Notes under the pieces: generated by a model
Databases searched by the model: none
Told to the model about the DNA's origin: nothing
What the model saw: the letters and a program-made list of their open reading frames with translations, nothing else
Assembly: GCA_017445405.1 (NCBI GenBank)
Contig: JAFSUD010000068.1
Span: 48,555 to 112,554, forward strand
Reading direction: 5' to 3'
Length of the DNA: 64,000 nucleotides
DNA from: Synergistaceae bacterium
GTDB lineage: Bacteria > Synergistota > Synergistia > Synergistales > Aminobacteriaceae
In this document: in pieces, positions 27,724 to 36,338 of the stretch
Layout: every line of letters begins with the position of its first letter
Position numbering within the stretch: the stretch's first letter is position 1
Made by a program: the position numbers and the translations under genes

Positions 27724-30111
27724 TCACACATCAGCTAATGATTTTCCCTGTTTTACTGCCACTTCAAGATACTTTATCTCTCCTCCTGATGCTCTCATGA
27801 TTTCGCGTAACGAATCAGAAAGTTCTTCAGCCTCGCTTTCACGGCATTCACACACAAGAGAATCATGCACCTGCAGAAATAATCTGCCCGGATACTTGGC
27901 AGCAAAGTTTATCATTGCACCCCTCGCTATGTCCGCTGCCGTACCCTGAACCGGCATGTTGATTAACGCCCTGTCAAGTGCCTGACCCTTCGCAGGTATC
28001 TCGTTCACAGGCCTGATTCGTCCTGCAAGAGTCCTCGCGCAGCCTCTGGTTTTCGCATCATCAACGACTCCCTCAAGGAAGCTCTGAATCCCCGGCAGTG
28101 CAGCAAAATACTTCTGCATGATTTCCTTAGACTCTTTGCGCGAGATGTCAAGTCTCTCCGCGAGTCCGAACTCACTCATCCCATAGAGCAGCCCGAAATT
28201 TATCATCTTTGCAGTTCTCCGAAGCTCGGGACTCACCAGCTCGGGCAGCACTCCGAACACCCAAGATGCCGTTTCCGTGTGAATGTCCCTGTTCTTCCTG
28301 AAGGCCTCGAGGAGTCTCTCTTCACCCGACAAGTACGCCAGCACACGAAGCTCAATCTGCGAGTAGTCCGCAGCAACAAACACATTGCCATTCTCTACAG
28401 GCACTAATCCTTTCTTGATGCCTTCCGCCCATTTCCCGTAAGCAGGGATATTCTGTAAATTAGGGTCTCGTGAACTCAGCCGTCCTGTCCCTGTAACTGC
28501 AGGCTCAAACGTCGTGTGAATTATTCCGTCGCCGTCTGCAGAACGCTGAAGAGGTATCACGAAGCCGGAGAGCATTTTTGTGAGTTCGCGGTACTCAAGA
28601 AGAAGGCGGGGGATAGTGCCTTCGGGGAGCTTTGCGAGACGTTCAAGTACCGAGCTGTCAGTAGAGTATGATGCTTTGCTTTTCGTCTTTGTGAGCGGAG
28701 TGAAGCCGAGCCTGTCGAACAGAAGCCATGATACTTGCTGTGATGAGTTCATGTTGATTCGGACTCCCGTCTCATGAATCACTGCGGAGTCGATCTCGAG
28801 AATCCTCGCCTCTAATTCTGACTGCACAGCCTCAAACTGTCCGGGCAAGACTCTGACTCCGTGTTCCTCCATCTCGAGCAGCACTGGCACTAACGGAATA
28901 TCTATCTCGTTCATGACGTTCTTCAAGCCCTCGTGAGACTCTATCCTCGCCTCGAGTCCTCCTGCAATTTTCGCGAGAACTTCCGCCTTGTCTTTTCTCT
29001 GCCGAATGCAGCTCAGAATATCCGGGAGCTTTCCTGCGGCTTCATCGGGGTGCAGGAGGTAATACGCAGTCCTCAAGTCCCAGACTCTCGCGCCGTGAGG
29101 GAACATGCCGGGATTTTCTTTGAGGGAGGCTTTGTAGTCGTCGGTGAGTATGTCTGCGTCGGGCATGACCGAGTCTCCGACTGCGAGTCCGGGCATACCT
29201 GAGAGCACCTGCTTTTTGCTGCCGATGCGTTCGAGGAGTCTTCGGAGTCCGAGAGACACAGCGAGTTCCTCGAGTCTGGGGATGTCGGGCCTGCAGTTTT
29301 CGCAGTCGTTCAGGAAGCCGGAGTCGGAGTCGAAGAGGTCATCCTTAAGGCGGATCATGTTATCCCGGGTCCAGATTACGCGCTCGGAGTCTGAAGCCTC
29401 AAGTTTTGTGCGTGTTGATTTGCTAAGTTCAGAGAGTGAGGCAAAAAGGCTCTCTATCGTAGGATAATCAGCAAGCAGCTTTTTCGCTCCAACTTCACCT
29501 ATGCCCTTAACGCCTTTAATGTTGTCTGATTTATCACCAACTAATGCCAGATAGTCCGCCATTGACGAAGGCATGAATCCGAACTCATCATGAAACTTGC
29601 TTACATCATACATTTCTGCTTCTGATATGCCGTGCTTAACCGGCCTCATCATGCGTATATTCTCATCAAGCATCTGCAGCAAATCTTTATCCGACGTTAG
29701 GATTACTGCCTTGTGCCCGCTATTCTTTGCGAGTTTGGCAATAGATGCAGCTACATCATCTGCCTCTACGCCTTCACGTATAATCACCCTGTATCCCATG
29801 AGCCGCAATAATTCCTGCAGAATAGGAAGCTGTATGCGCAAGTCATCTTCAAGTGGTTTCCTGAAGGCTTTATAGTCCTCCTGAAGCTCATAGCGGAATG
29901 ATTTCTTTACCGGTGCATCAAAGACTATGACCGTACAGTCGGGCATGAGGTCATCCTGAACTCTGAACAGCATATTCATGAACCCGACAATCATAGCTGT
30001 AGGTGTGCCGTCAGACGCAGAGAGCTTTGCATTCACGGCATGATACCCTCTATGCGCCAGACTGTGGCCGTCAACAATAAGGAATGTTTTAATGATAATC
30101 ACCTCTTGCAA
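27724..30111 (-). CDS. polA: DNA polymerase I
   Basis: Residues 1-~300 are the 5'-3' exonuclease (FLIVDGHSLAHRG, SDKDLLQML, GVKGIGEVGAKKLL). Residues ~310-420 are a shortened region where the DxE proofreading motif is not visible. The polymerase domain has DPNLQNIP, AADYSQIELRVLAYLSG, the O-helix RRTAKMINFGLLYGMS and the catalytic VHDSLVCE. The frame is open to a TTG at 30111 with no good ribosome binding site. AGAGGTG is best placed for an ATT at 30093 (or GTG 30102 upstream), so the exact start is uncertain. Confidence 0.95.
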   Translation of the reverse strand: MQEVIIIKTFLIVDGHSLAHRGYHAVNAKLSASDGTPTAMIVGFMNMLFRVQDDLMPDCTVIVFDAPVKKSFRYELQEDYKAFRKPLEDDLRIQLPILQELLRLMGYRVIIREGVEADDVAASIAKLAKNSGHKAVILTSDKDLLQMLDENIRMMRPVKHGISEAEMYDVSKFHDEFGFMPSSMADYLALVGDKSDNIKGVKGIGEVGAKKLLADYPTIESLFASLSELSKSTRTKLEASDSERVIWTRDNMIRLKDDLFDSDSGFLNDCENCRPDIPRLEELAVSLGLRRLLERIGSKKQVLSGMPGLAVGDSVMPDADILTDDYKASLKENPGMFPHGARVWDLRTAYYLLHPDEAAGKLPDILSCIRQRKDKAEVLAKIAGGLEARIESHEGLKNVMNEIDIPLVPVLLEMEEHGVRVLPGQFEAVQSELEARILEIDSAVIHETGVRINMNSSQQVSWLLFDRLGFTPLTKTKSKASYSTDSSVLERLAKLPEGTIPRLLLEYRELTKMLSGFVIPLQRSADGDGIIHTTFEPAVTGTGRLSSRDPNLQNIPAYGKWAEGIKKGLVPVENGNVFVAADYSQIELRVLAYLSGEERLLEAFRKNRDIHTETASWVFGVLPELVSPELRRTAKMINFGLLYGMSEFGLAERLDISRKESKEIMQKYFAALPGIQSFLEGVVDDAKTRGCARTLAGRIRPVNEIPAKGQALDRALINMPVQGTAADIARGAMINFAAKYPGRLFLQVHDSLVCECRESEAEELSDSLREIMRASGGEIKYLEVAVKQGKSLADV

Positions 30112-30126
30112 ATGGGAATGTGTACA

Positions 30127-30290
30127 GTGAACTACTCCTGCTTATAGAAGCGAGAGCTTCCTAATTCAACGAGGCTGCACCGCGCTGTTCTGCCAATGTC
30201 TTACGTCCTCTCCAAAGGCGTTAATTTCCTGCGTCCCACAGGTACTTAGTCCAGACAGCAATATCATGTTACGCGCCGCATGTATATCTC
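30127..30290 (-). ncRNA. Probable omega RNA (reRNA) at the TnpB 3' end
   Basis: TnpB nucleases use an RNA made from the 3' part of tnpB and the right end. The hairpin CTCTCGCTTCTATAAGCAGGAG, followed by TAGTTCAC, marks its 3' scaffold. The guide would then be the adjoining flank at ~30126-30107, just upstream of polA. The 5' limit is a guess. Confidence 0.45.
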
Positions 30291-31404
30291 GGTCTTCTCT
30301 ATATCCGCATGTGCATTCATATACCCGATCAAAAAGGGTTATATCTTTCTTCAGCTTCCCGCAATGAGGACAATATTTTGTTGTCGGTGCTGACTTCGGC
30401 AAGACTGTTACTCTCTCATTCTTCATCAGCTTGGCTTTCACCAGCCCTAACACTGAGTGCTGCACTGTCCGCCCGAAAAGTCCTTTGTGCCAGCCCGAGA
30501 TATTTTCATCCTGCATGTATAGTCTTTCATGTTCAAGCAGTTCATGAACAATCTTATTTGCTGCATCACGCTTCTTGCTGCCTAGTTTCTGATATGCTCT
30601 GCGCAATAACTTCCCCGCTTTGTACCGGTTGTTAGAACCCTTCTTGCGGCGTGCTATTAATCTCTGGCACTTCTTCAGGCGTTCACTTTCTTCAACTAAT
30701 ACTTTGACCTTCCGGCCGTCGGATACTGTTATTGTCGTCTTGATCCCCATATCTATACCGATTGAAGGCTTGTATTTGCGTTCCTCACTCCTCTTAGTCT
30801 GATATGTTGTGATTGCTATGTAGTATCCGTCGGGCAGGTTCAAAAGTTTCGCATTAGCAAATTCAAGACTGGGAATGTTCCAGAACTGATTTGTTCCTTC
30901 TATGCGTATGCCCTTCTTGAAGCCCTGTATGCGTATATGCCTCTTGTCATAGAATTTGTACGTTACTCCTGACTGCTGAAGATTTATTGACAAATACTCG
31001 GACTTGTATTTCAGGCTGCCAGTCTTCCTGTCATGTTTCCTGAGTGTTGCAAGAGACTTCATATTGTTCTTTATGCCCTGAATCACTGACTGCCTCATCT
31101 GCGAACTCAGATATCGCAGTTCATGTGTTACCGGCTGCCGGTCTTTGTCCAGTACGTGAACTGTCAGTGTCTTGCTGTCATAATCATTAATATCATGGTC
31201 ATTCATGAAGGTTAGTGCGTCGTTATACAGCCATTTCGCTTCGACAAAGAGCATCTTCAAGTGTTCCTTATGCTCTGCGCTTAGGTGAGAGACATCTATT
31301 TTTACACGATATACCCTGCAAACCTGACCTTTGCGTTTTTTTCTGGTCAGTCTGCCTTGTTCACGTATCCGGTTATTCTTTGCTAATCTCTCTTCTGCTG
31401 TCAT
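30166..31404 (-). CDS. tnpB: RNA-guided endonuclease TnpB (IS200/IS605 family)
   Basis: The 412-residue protein has an intact RuvC-like nuclease: D218 (IGIDMGIKTT), E300 (MQDENISGWHKG) and DRDIHAARNM (D371/D373). A zinc ribbon (C345, C348, C364, C366) lies in KYCPHCGK...YECTCGY. The N-terminus has the usual basic helix-turn region. No frameshift or missing key residue is seen, so the nuclease could be active. With no TnpA nearby, transposition would need a transposase in trans. Confidence 0.92.
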   Translation of the reverse strand: MTAEERLAKNNRIREQGRLTRKKRKGQVCRVYRVKIDVSHLSAEHKEHLKMLFVEAKWLYNDALTFMNDHDINDYDSKTLTVHVLDKDRQPVTHELRYLSSQMRQSVIQGIKNNMKSLATLRKHDRKTGSLKYKSEYLSINLQQSGVTYKFYDKRHIRIQGFKKGIRIEGTNQFWNIPSLEFANAKLLNLPDGYYIAITTYQTKRSEERKYKPSIGIDMGIKTTITVSDGRKVKVLVEESERLKKCQRLIARRKKGSNNRYKAGKLLRRAYQKLGSKKRDAANKIVHELLEHERLYMQDENISGWHKGLFGRTVQHSVLGLVKAKLMKNERVTVLPKSAPTTKYCPHCGKLKKDITLFDRVYECTCGYREDRDIHAARNMILLSGLSTCGTQEINAFGEDVRHWQNSAVQPR

Positions 31405-31539
31405 AGAGAAATTATACTATACGGCAATTTTCAGCCGGTGAATCGGAACATCTCCCGCCTAATAGATGTTGGAGTCTTCTTGCCGGGTTTGGGATAAATT
31501 ATAATATTGCGCAAAATTTTTCTGGAGGTTCAGAAACAG

Positions 31540-32304
31540 ATGAATGACAAGATAAGTTACCTGACAGATTACCTGCTTGATGAGATGCCTGAATATAAGC
31601 AGTCCGCACAAAGTATTCATGACCCGAAGATGCTTCTGCGCTCATTAATGAATGTCCGGCCTCCCATGAAGTTATCGCCTGACTTCCTGAAAGTACAGGA
31701 TGAGTACTTGTCTTCAGAACGTGAGAGCAAGGGAGTAGTTGACGTTGAGGCACTGCCTGAGATATTGCCGCATATATCTTTATGGCAGGGAGATATTACA
31801 CGCCTCAAAGCCGACGCAATAGTGAATGCGGCTAACAGTGAGCTTCTGGGATGCTTCATTCCTTGCCACAGGTGCATTGACAACGCTATACATTCTGCTG
31901 CGGGATTACAGCTTCGCGATGAGTGCTATCACCTCATGACAGAGCAGGGGCATGATGAGCCGACAGGTTCGGCCAAGATAACGAAGGGCTATAACCTTCC
32001 TGCAAAACATGTAATTCACACTGTCGGGCCGATTGTGAGGGGGAAACTTACGGGCGAGCACCGCAAAGAATTAGAGAGCTGCTACAGGTCGTGCCTTGAG
32101 CTTGCGGAGAATGAAGGGCTGAAGAGTATAGCGTTATGCTGCATATCCACAGGAGAATTTCACTTCCCGAATGATGAGGCGGCATCAATAGCGGTGAGGA
32201 CAGTTAGAGATTTCCTGATGAAGGCTGAAAGTGTGAATAGGGTAGTCTTCAACGTGTTCAAGGCTTCGGACATGATGATTTACAGGAGGGAGTTAGCAAA
32301 ATGA
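31540..32304 (+). CDS. Zinc-containing macrodomain ADP-ribosyl hydrolase, SirTM-linked type
   Basis: The macrodomain spans ~85-235 (WQGDITRLKADAIVNAANSE; CCISTGEFHFPNDEAA). The insert GCFIPCHRCIDNAIHSAAG supplies the Cys/His zinc ligands characteristic of macrodomains encoded with SirTM sirtuins, which remove ADP-ribose added by SirTM. The ~75-residue N-terminal helical extension is also typical. ATG at 31540 follows TGGAGGTTCAGAAACAG and is preferred to the TTG at 31507. The sirTM copies follow directly, the first overlapping the stop as ATGA. Confidence 0.88.
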   Translation: MNDKISYLTDYLLDEMPEYKQSAQSIHDPKMLLRSLMNVRPPMKLSPDFLKVQDEYLSSERESKGVVDVEALPEILPHISLWQGDITRLKADAIVNAANSELLGCFIPCHRCIDNAIHSAAGLQLRDECYHLMTEQGHDEPTGSAKITKGYNLPAKHVIHTVGPIVRGKLTGEHRKELESCYRSCLELAENEGLKSIALCCISTGEFHFPNDEAASIAVRTVRDFLMKAESVNRVVFNVFKASDMMIYRRELAK

Positions 32305-32415
32305 CAGAGAGACTCAGGAAAGCATTAGCGGAGTGTGAGACTGTGATTATAGGAGCATGACTCTCAAGTTCAGCAGGGTATACCTACAGCGGAGAACGCT
32401 TCACTAAGTATTTTG
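32301..32415 (+). pseudogene. Truncated tandem copy of the sirTM 5' end
   Basis: The segment repeats the first ~115 bases of the full sirTM gene at 32481. It carries a short deletion that destroys the GAGAGLSASAG nucleotide-binding loop and introduces a TGA after 19 codons. After ~32415 similarity stops until AGGAGGGAATTATAGCA before the full gene. That resembles the AGGAGGGAGTTAGCAAA before the fragment, so the duplication unit (~180 bp) spans the gene junction. Confidence 0.9.
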
Positions 32416-32480
32416 CGGATTCTCGGGTGCGCGGTAATAGCAGTAAAGGCAGCGTGACATATTAGGAGGGAATTATAGCA

Positions 32481-33308
32481 ATGACAGAGAGACTCAGGAA
32501 GGCATTAGCAGAGTGTGAGACTGTGATTATAGGAGCAGGAGCAGGACTCTCGGCATCAGCAGGGTATACCTACAGCGGAGAACGCTTCACTAAATACTTT
32601 GCGGACTTTGAGGAGAAATACGGCTTTCACGACATGTATTCAGGAGGCTTTTACCCGTTCGAGTCTCCTGAAGAGTTCTGGGCATACTGGAGCAGATATA
32701 TATTCATCAACAGGTACACTGACATTCCCAAGCCGGTATACTCTGACCTGCTGCGTCTTGTGCAGGACAAAAACTATTTCGTCATCACCACGAACGTAGA
32801 TCACTGCTTCCAGAAATCAGGCTTTGACAAATCACGGCTCTTCTACACGCAGGGGGATTACGGACTCTTCCAGTGCTCGCTCCCATGCCACAGCAAGACC
32901 TACGACAACGAACACATCATCACCGAGATGCTCTCCCGCCAGAAAGACATGCGCATACCTTCGGAGTTAATCCCGCACTGCCCTGTGTGCGGAAGGCAGA
33001 TGACAATGAACCTCCGCAGCGATGACTCGTTCGTCGAGGATGACGGCTGGCACGAGGCCGCGAAACGTTACGTTGACTTCCTGAGCGGCAACTGCAGCAG
33101 CAAGACTCTCTTCCTCGAACTCGGCACGGGCATGAACACTCCATCTATCATCAAGTTTCCCTTCTGGAAGATGACTCGTGAGTGGCCTGACGCAATTTAC
33201 TGTTGCATAAATCTCGGCGAGGCATACGTCCCTTCACGAGCCGGAATCTCCGAGCGGGCAATATGCATAAATGAGGACATCGGGCGAGTCCTGAACGAGC
33301 TGCTTTGA
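32481..33308 (+). CDS. sirTM: SirTM-class sirtuin, probable protein mono-ADP-ribosyltransferase
   Basis: The Rossmann NAD-binding loop is GAGAGLSASAG and the TTNVDHCF motif is present. Where classical sirtuins have the catalytic His, this protein has Gln (YTQGDYG), as in SirTM proteins known to ADP-ribosylate rather than deacetylate. Zinc-site cysteines are CSLPC and CPVC. In described systems the target is a lipoylated GcvH-like protein encoded with a lipoate ligase; neither is present here. The 275-residue frame is intact and lies behind the macrodomain gene. Confidence 0.9.
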   Translation: MTERLRKALAECETVIIGAGAGLSASAGYTYSGERFTKYFADFEEKYGFHDMYSGGFYPFESPEEFWAYWSRYIFINRYTDIPKPVYSDLLRLVQDKNYFVITTNVDHCFQKSGFDKSRLFYTQGDYGLFQCSLPCHSKTYDNEHIITEMLSRQKDMRIPSELIPHCPVCGRQMTMNLRSDDSFVEDDGWHEAAKRYVDFLSGNCSSKTLFLELGTGMNTPSIIKFPFWKMTREWPDAIYCCINLGEAYVPSRAGISERAICINEDIGRVLNELL

Positions 33309-34123
33309 CTATTGACACGCAGATTTTAGGGAGTGATGAGCTTTTCAGAATCCCAGAGTGCATAAACGCGCTGGCTAATTCTTCTGGAGGCCTCATCAGG
33401 ATTGAGGACGGCAGAGAGATTCGGGTCGCCCCTCTGGAGTGGTACGAGAAGCCGCAGATTCTTGACGGCAGAGTCTGGAGACGCATCGAGGGAGAGAACA
33501 TCATCTCCGGAGTCTGGGCTAAATCTGTTATGGCCTCACGTTATGCGTGCGACGACTTCCCGGCAGATGATGCAGCTCTTCACGAGGAATACATCGGCGA
33601 GTTCAGGGACGCGGTGATTGCTCTTCACCCTGAGCTTGCGGAGTTTTCGCGCACGGAGTTCATGAGGAGGACGGGCATACTCTCAGGAAAGCACGTAACT
33701 TCTGCGGGAGCGTTAATGTTTGGAGAGGCTATCACCGTCAGTGCGGTGCTCACTCACGGAGACATTCACGCAAAGATTGAGGCATGTAACATTTGGGAAG
33801 CATACACCGACATTCTGCCGAGAATAACACGAACGCTCTCGGCCAAGTCAGCACAGAGAGTCCGTGATGCGGTAATCACTGCGCTTCTTCATTCCGACTA
33901 CTCACTAGATTCACACATCAATATATTCATACTCTCCGGCCCGGCAAGAATAGAGACGGACAGTCCCGGCATAATCACTCACGCTCTCAGGAATCACAGG
34001 CTCTCAAGGCTAGCAGGACTCGCAGGAATCACAGCGGACATTCCTCACCTTGAACACGACATGCTTAACTTCAGGACGGTAACAACAACGTACATTGAGG
34101 GCATCTCGGCGGTGAAGCTCTGA
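33305..34123 (+). CDS. AlbA_2 (Schlafen-like)/RecG-related putative regulator
   Basis: The TTG start overlaps the sirTM stop (TTGA), so the gene is translationally coupled to it. The N-terminal segment ELFRIPECINALANSSGGLIRI fits the AlbA_2 domain. The later RDAVITALLHSDYS fits the C-terminal ATPase-like part of COG2865-type proteins. At 272 residues the intervening region is short. Members are often called transcriptional regulators, but function is not established. Its fixed place after sirTM suggests a part in the same ADP-ribosylation response. Confidence 0.6.
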   Translation: MTIDTQILGSDELFRIPECINALANSSGGLIRIEDGREIRVAPLEWYEKPQILDGRVWRRIEGENIISGVWAKSVMASRYACDDFPADDAALHEEYIGEFRDAVIALHPELAEFSRTEFMRRTGILSGKHVTSAGALMFGEAITVSAVLTHGDIHAKIEACNIWEAYTDILPRITRTLSAKSAQRVRDAVITALLHSDYSLDSHINIFILSGPARIETDSPGIITHALRNHRLSRLAGLAGITADIPHLEHDMLNFRTVTTTYIEGISAVKL

Positions 34124-34149
34124 AAAAGTTTGCTCGCATTAACAAAAAC

Positions 34150-34178
34150 TTGACCCGCAAAATAACAACTGGTAGAAT
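34150..34178 (+). promoter_or_regulatory. Sigma70-type promoter of the iron-uptake operon
   Basis: TTGACC (34150-34155), a 17-base spacer and TAGAAT (34173-34178) are followed by a ~50-base leader. I saw no clear palindromic operator, although the DtxR-family gene at the end of the operon is the obvious candidate regulator. Confidence 0.7.
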
Positions 34179-34246
34179 TTGCCTCATCAAATCACAATAA
34201 GTTTGACACATATAATTTCACCATCATAGAAGGAGTATGACCCTGA

Positions 34247-35647
34247 TTGTTGAAGACCAGACGGGGCATTGCTGGTTATGCACTGCTCGTGTTGTTATTG
34301 TGCGCTCTGATTCTGACATGCACTCAAGAGTCAGAGGCGGCAAAGAAGAAAAAGAAGTATAACGACTGGCGCGGAGTAGCTGCAGATATGGCGTTAGAGT
34401 TCAACGCGGCGATTGAGGACGTGAAGAACGACAACTACAAAGATGCATACACGCACGTGAATGATGCCTACTTCAAGTACTACGAGGTGCAGGGAGTCGA
34501 GAGCACAGTAATGTACGCGATTTCTGCTGCGAGAGTGAATCACATTGAGGGACAGTTCAGGGACATCAAACACGTATTACTAGGTAACCAAGAGAAGGAG
34601 AAAAACGCACTCCTCCAGCAGATAGAGGATCTCAAGATTAAGGTGTATAAGGACTCGATGGTGCTCGACGGCATGGCGGAAATCTCTGACCCCGACAGCG
34701 TAGGCCTCGCAATCTACACAGACACCCAAGTTCCGAGACCGCAGCTAGCTTCCGTCCCTGCAGAGACTCCAGCTCCATCACAGACCGAGACTCCCGAAGT
34801 CAGCGCACCATCATCACCGAAAGCTCCTGTAAACCGCGACTGGCTTACGTTCGTTACAGCGTTCGGGCTTCTGGTGAGAGAGGGACTCGAGGCAATACTC
34901 GTTATCGCTGCGATCGTTGCGTACCTCATCAAGACGGGCAATAAGCACATGCTGAAGGGAGTATATCTCGGCTCGTTTGCGGCAATCTTGGCAAGCATAG
35001 TGTTAGCGTGGGCATTGGAGTCTATGTTAGGTGAACAGAGCGGAGTCGCGAGGGAACTTCTCGAGGGCTGGACTATGTTTCTTGCTGTGGCGGTGCTGTT
35101 CTACGTGTCTAACTGGATGCTCTCGAAGGCAGACACCATAGCTTGGGAAAACTACATCAGCGGAAAAGTTCAGCAGTCAATCGACAGCAAATCACAGTGG
35201 ACGTTGATTTTCGCGGCATTCATTGCGGTCATGAGAGAGGGAGCAGAATTGATACTGTTCTACTCTGCAGCGTTCACAGGAGGCATGAGTGATCCAACAT
35301 ACATAGCTTACGGAATAGGCGCAGGAATCTTAGTGCTCGTAATCGTGTGGGTATGCTTCAGGTACTTCAGCGTAAGGCTTCCGCTCCGGGCGTTCTTCAT
35401 GTTCACAAGCATTCTTCTCTTCCTGATGTGCATATCGTTCATGGGCAAGGGAGTAGTTGAGCTGACAGAAGCAGACGTGATAACCGGACGCACAGTAATT
35501 CCTGCGATGAAGGGATTCAGCATCGAGATACTGAGCATCTACGACAGAGCCGAGACATTGATTCCGCAGATAATGCTTGTGATAGCAGCGTTATGGACAA
35601 TGCTTCCGCACATGTTCAGGAAAAAGGGCAGCAACCCCGCGAAGTAA
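34247..35647 (+). CDS. FTR1-family iron permease with N-terminal extracytoplasmic domain
   Basis: Two iron-binding REGLE-type motifs lie in membrane helices: REGLE (211-215) and REGAE (330-334). A hydrophobic leader (~8-28) precedes a ~170-residue helical extracytoplasmic domain and a Pro-rich linker, then seven or so membrane helices. It starts with TTG (34247 or 34250) behind AGAAGGAG; an in-frame TGA just upstream rules out a longer form. It heads an operon with P19, DUF2318 and ABC genes, matching ferrous/ferric iron uptake loci of Campylobacter type. Confidence 0.9.
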   Translation: MLKTRRGIAGYALLVLLLCALILTCTQESEAAKKKKKYNDWRGVAADMALEFNAAIEDVKNDNYKDAYTHVNDAYFKYYEVQGVESTVMYAISAARVNHIEGQFRDIKHVLLGNQEKEKNALLQQIEDLKIKVYKDSMVLDGMAEISDPDSVGLAIYTDTQVPRPQLASVPAETPAPSQTETPEVSAPSSPKAPVNRDWLTFVTAFGLLVREGLEAILVIAAIVAYLIKTGNKHMLKGVYLGSFAAILASIVLAWALESMLGEQSGVARELLEGWTMFLAVAVLFYVSNWMLSKADTIAWENYISGKVQQSIDSKSQWTLIFAAFIAVMREGAELILFYSAAFTGGMSDPTYIAYGIGAGILVLVIVWVCFRYFSVRLPLRAFFMFTSILLFLMCISFMGKGVVELTEADVITGRTVIPAMKGFSIEILSIYDRAETLIPQIMLVIAALWTMLPHMFRKKGSNPAK

Positions 35648-35677
35648 TGACGGGGCATTTATAAAGGAGGAAACACA

Positions 35678-36262
35678 ATGAAGAAGTTAGTATTAGCGTT
35701 AATGCTCGTTGCAGCAGCAGGAGCAGCGTTCGGAGCACAGGCAGTATCAGTGAAGCCCGGCGAGGCAGGTTTTGAGGAAATACCCATCGGCGAGACTCAG
35801 GTCGGCCCTTACAACGTCGCAGCAGTCTACTTCCAGGCAGTCGACATGTACCCTGCGGGCAAGAACCCTTCAAGGGAAGACAGCGACATGCACCTTGAGG
35901 CAGATATTCACCTTAAGCCCGAAGCAGCAATCGCCTACGGATTCGGCAACGGCGAGGACATCTGGCCGGCATACCTCACAGTGAAGTACGAGATCGCCAA
36001 AATCGACGGCAAAGTCGTAATGGACGGCTCATTCATGCCCATGAACGCGGACGACGGCCCTCACTACGGCGCGAACATCGCGAAGGGGCTTCCTGTCGGA
36101 CCGTACAAGCTGAAGTTCATCATCGAGCCTCCGACTGATTACCTGCTTCACACTGACGACGAGACCGGCGTTCCTGCGAAAGAGTCCGCAAAGGATTTCT
36201 TCCAGACCTACACAGTAGTATTTGACTGGAACTACACGGGCGAGCAGCTTCAGAACGACTAG
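35678..36262 (+). CDS. Periplasmic iron-binding protein, P19/Tpd family
   Basis: A signal peptide (MKKLVLALMLVAAAGAAFG) precedes the P19 fold. Family metal ligands are seen in PSREDSDMHLEADIH, HYGANI and YLLHTDDETG. P19 binds copper and iron and passes iron to the FTR1 permease. It sits between FTR1 and the DUF2318 gene, as in related loci. Length (194) is normal. AAAGGAGGAAACACA precedes the ATG. Confidence 0.92.
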   Translation: MKKLVLALMLVAAAGAAFGAQAVSVKPGEAGFEEIPIGETQVGPYNVAAVYFQAVDMYPAGKNPSREDSDMHLEADIHLKPEAAIAYGFGNGEDIWPAYLTVKYEIAKIDGKVVMDGSFMPMNADDGPHYGANIAKGLPVGPYKLKFIIEPPTDYLLHTDDETGVPAKESAKDFFQTYTVVFDWNYTGEQLQND

Positions 36263-36338
36263 CAGACTGAAGGATAACGCGGGGAGCTTTGCAGAGATGC
36301 GGGCTTCCCGTTTTCTGTGTCATAAGGAGGGATTTACC

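Larger units (their letters stand above)
30127..31471 (-). mobile_element. Solitary TnpB element, IS200/IS605 superfamily (IS1341-like)
   Basis: The element holds one tnpB and no tnpA. Its right end on the minus strand is a hairpin ending in AGGAGTAGTTCAC, the form typical of IS200/IS605 right ends, at ~30127-30165. A left-end hairpin (AACATCT...AGATGTT) lies at 31448-31471. It sits between polA and the macrodomain gene. The exact left boundary cannot be fixed without an empty-site comparison. Confidence 0.75.
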
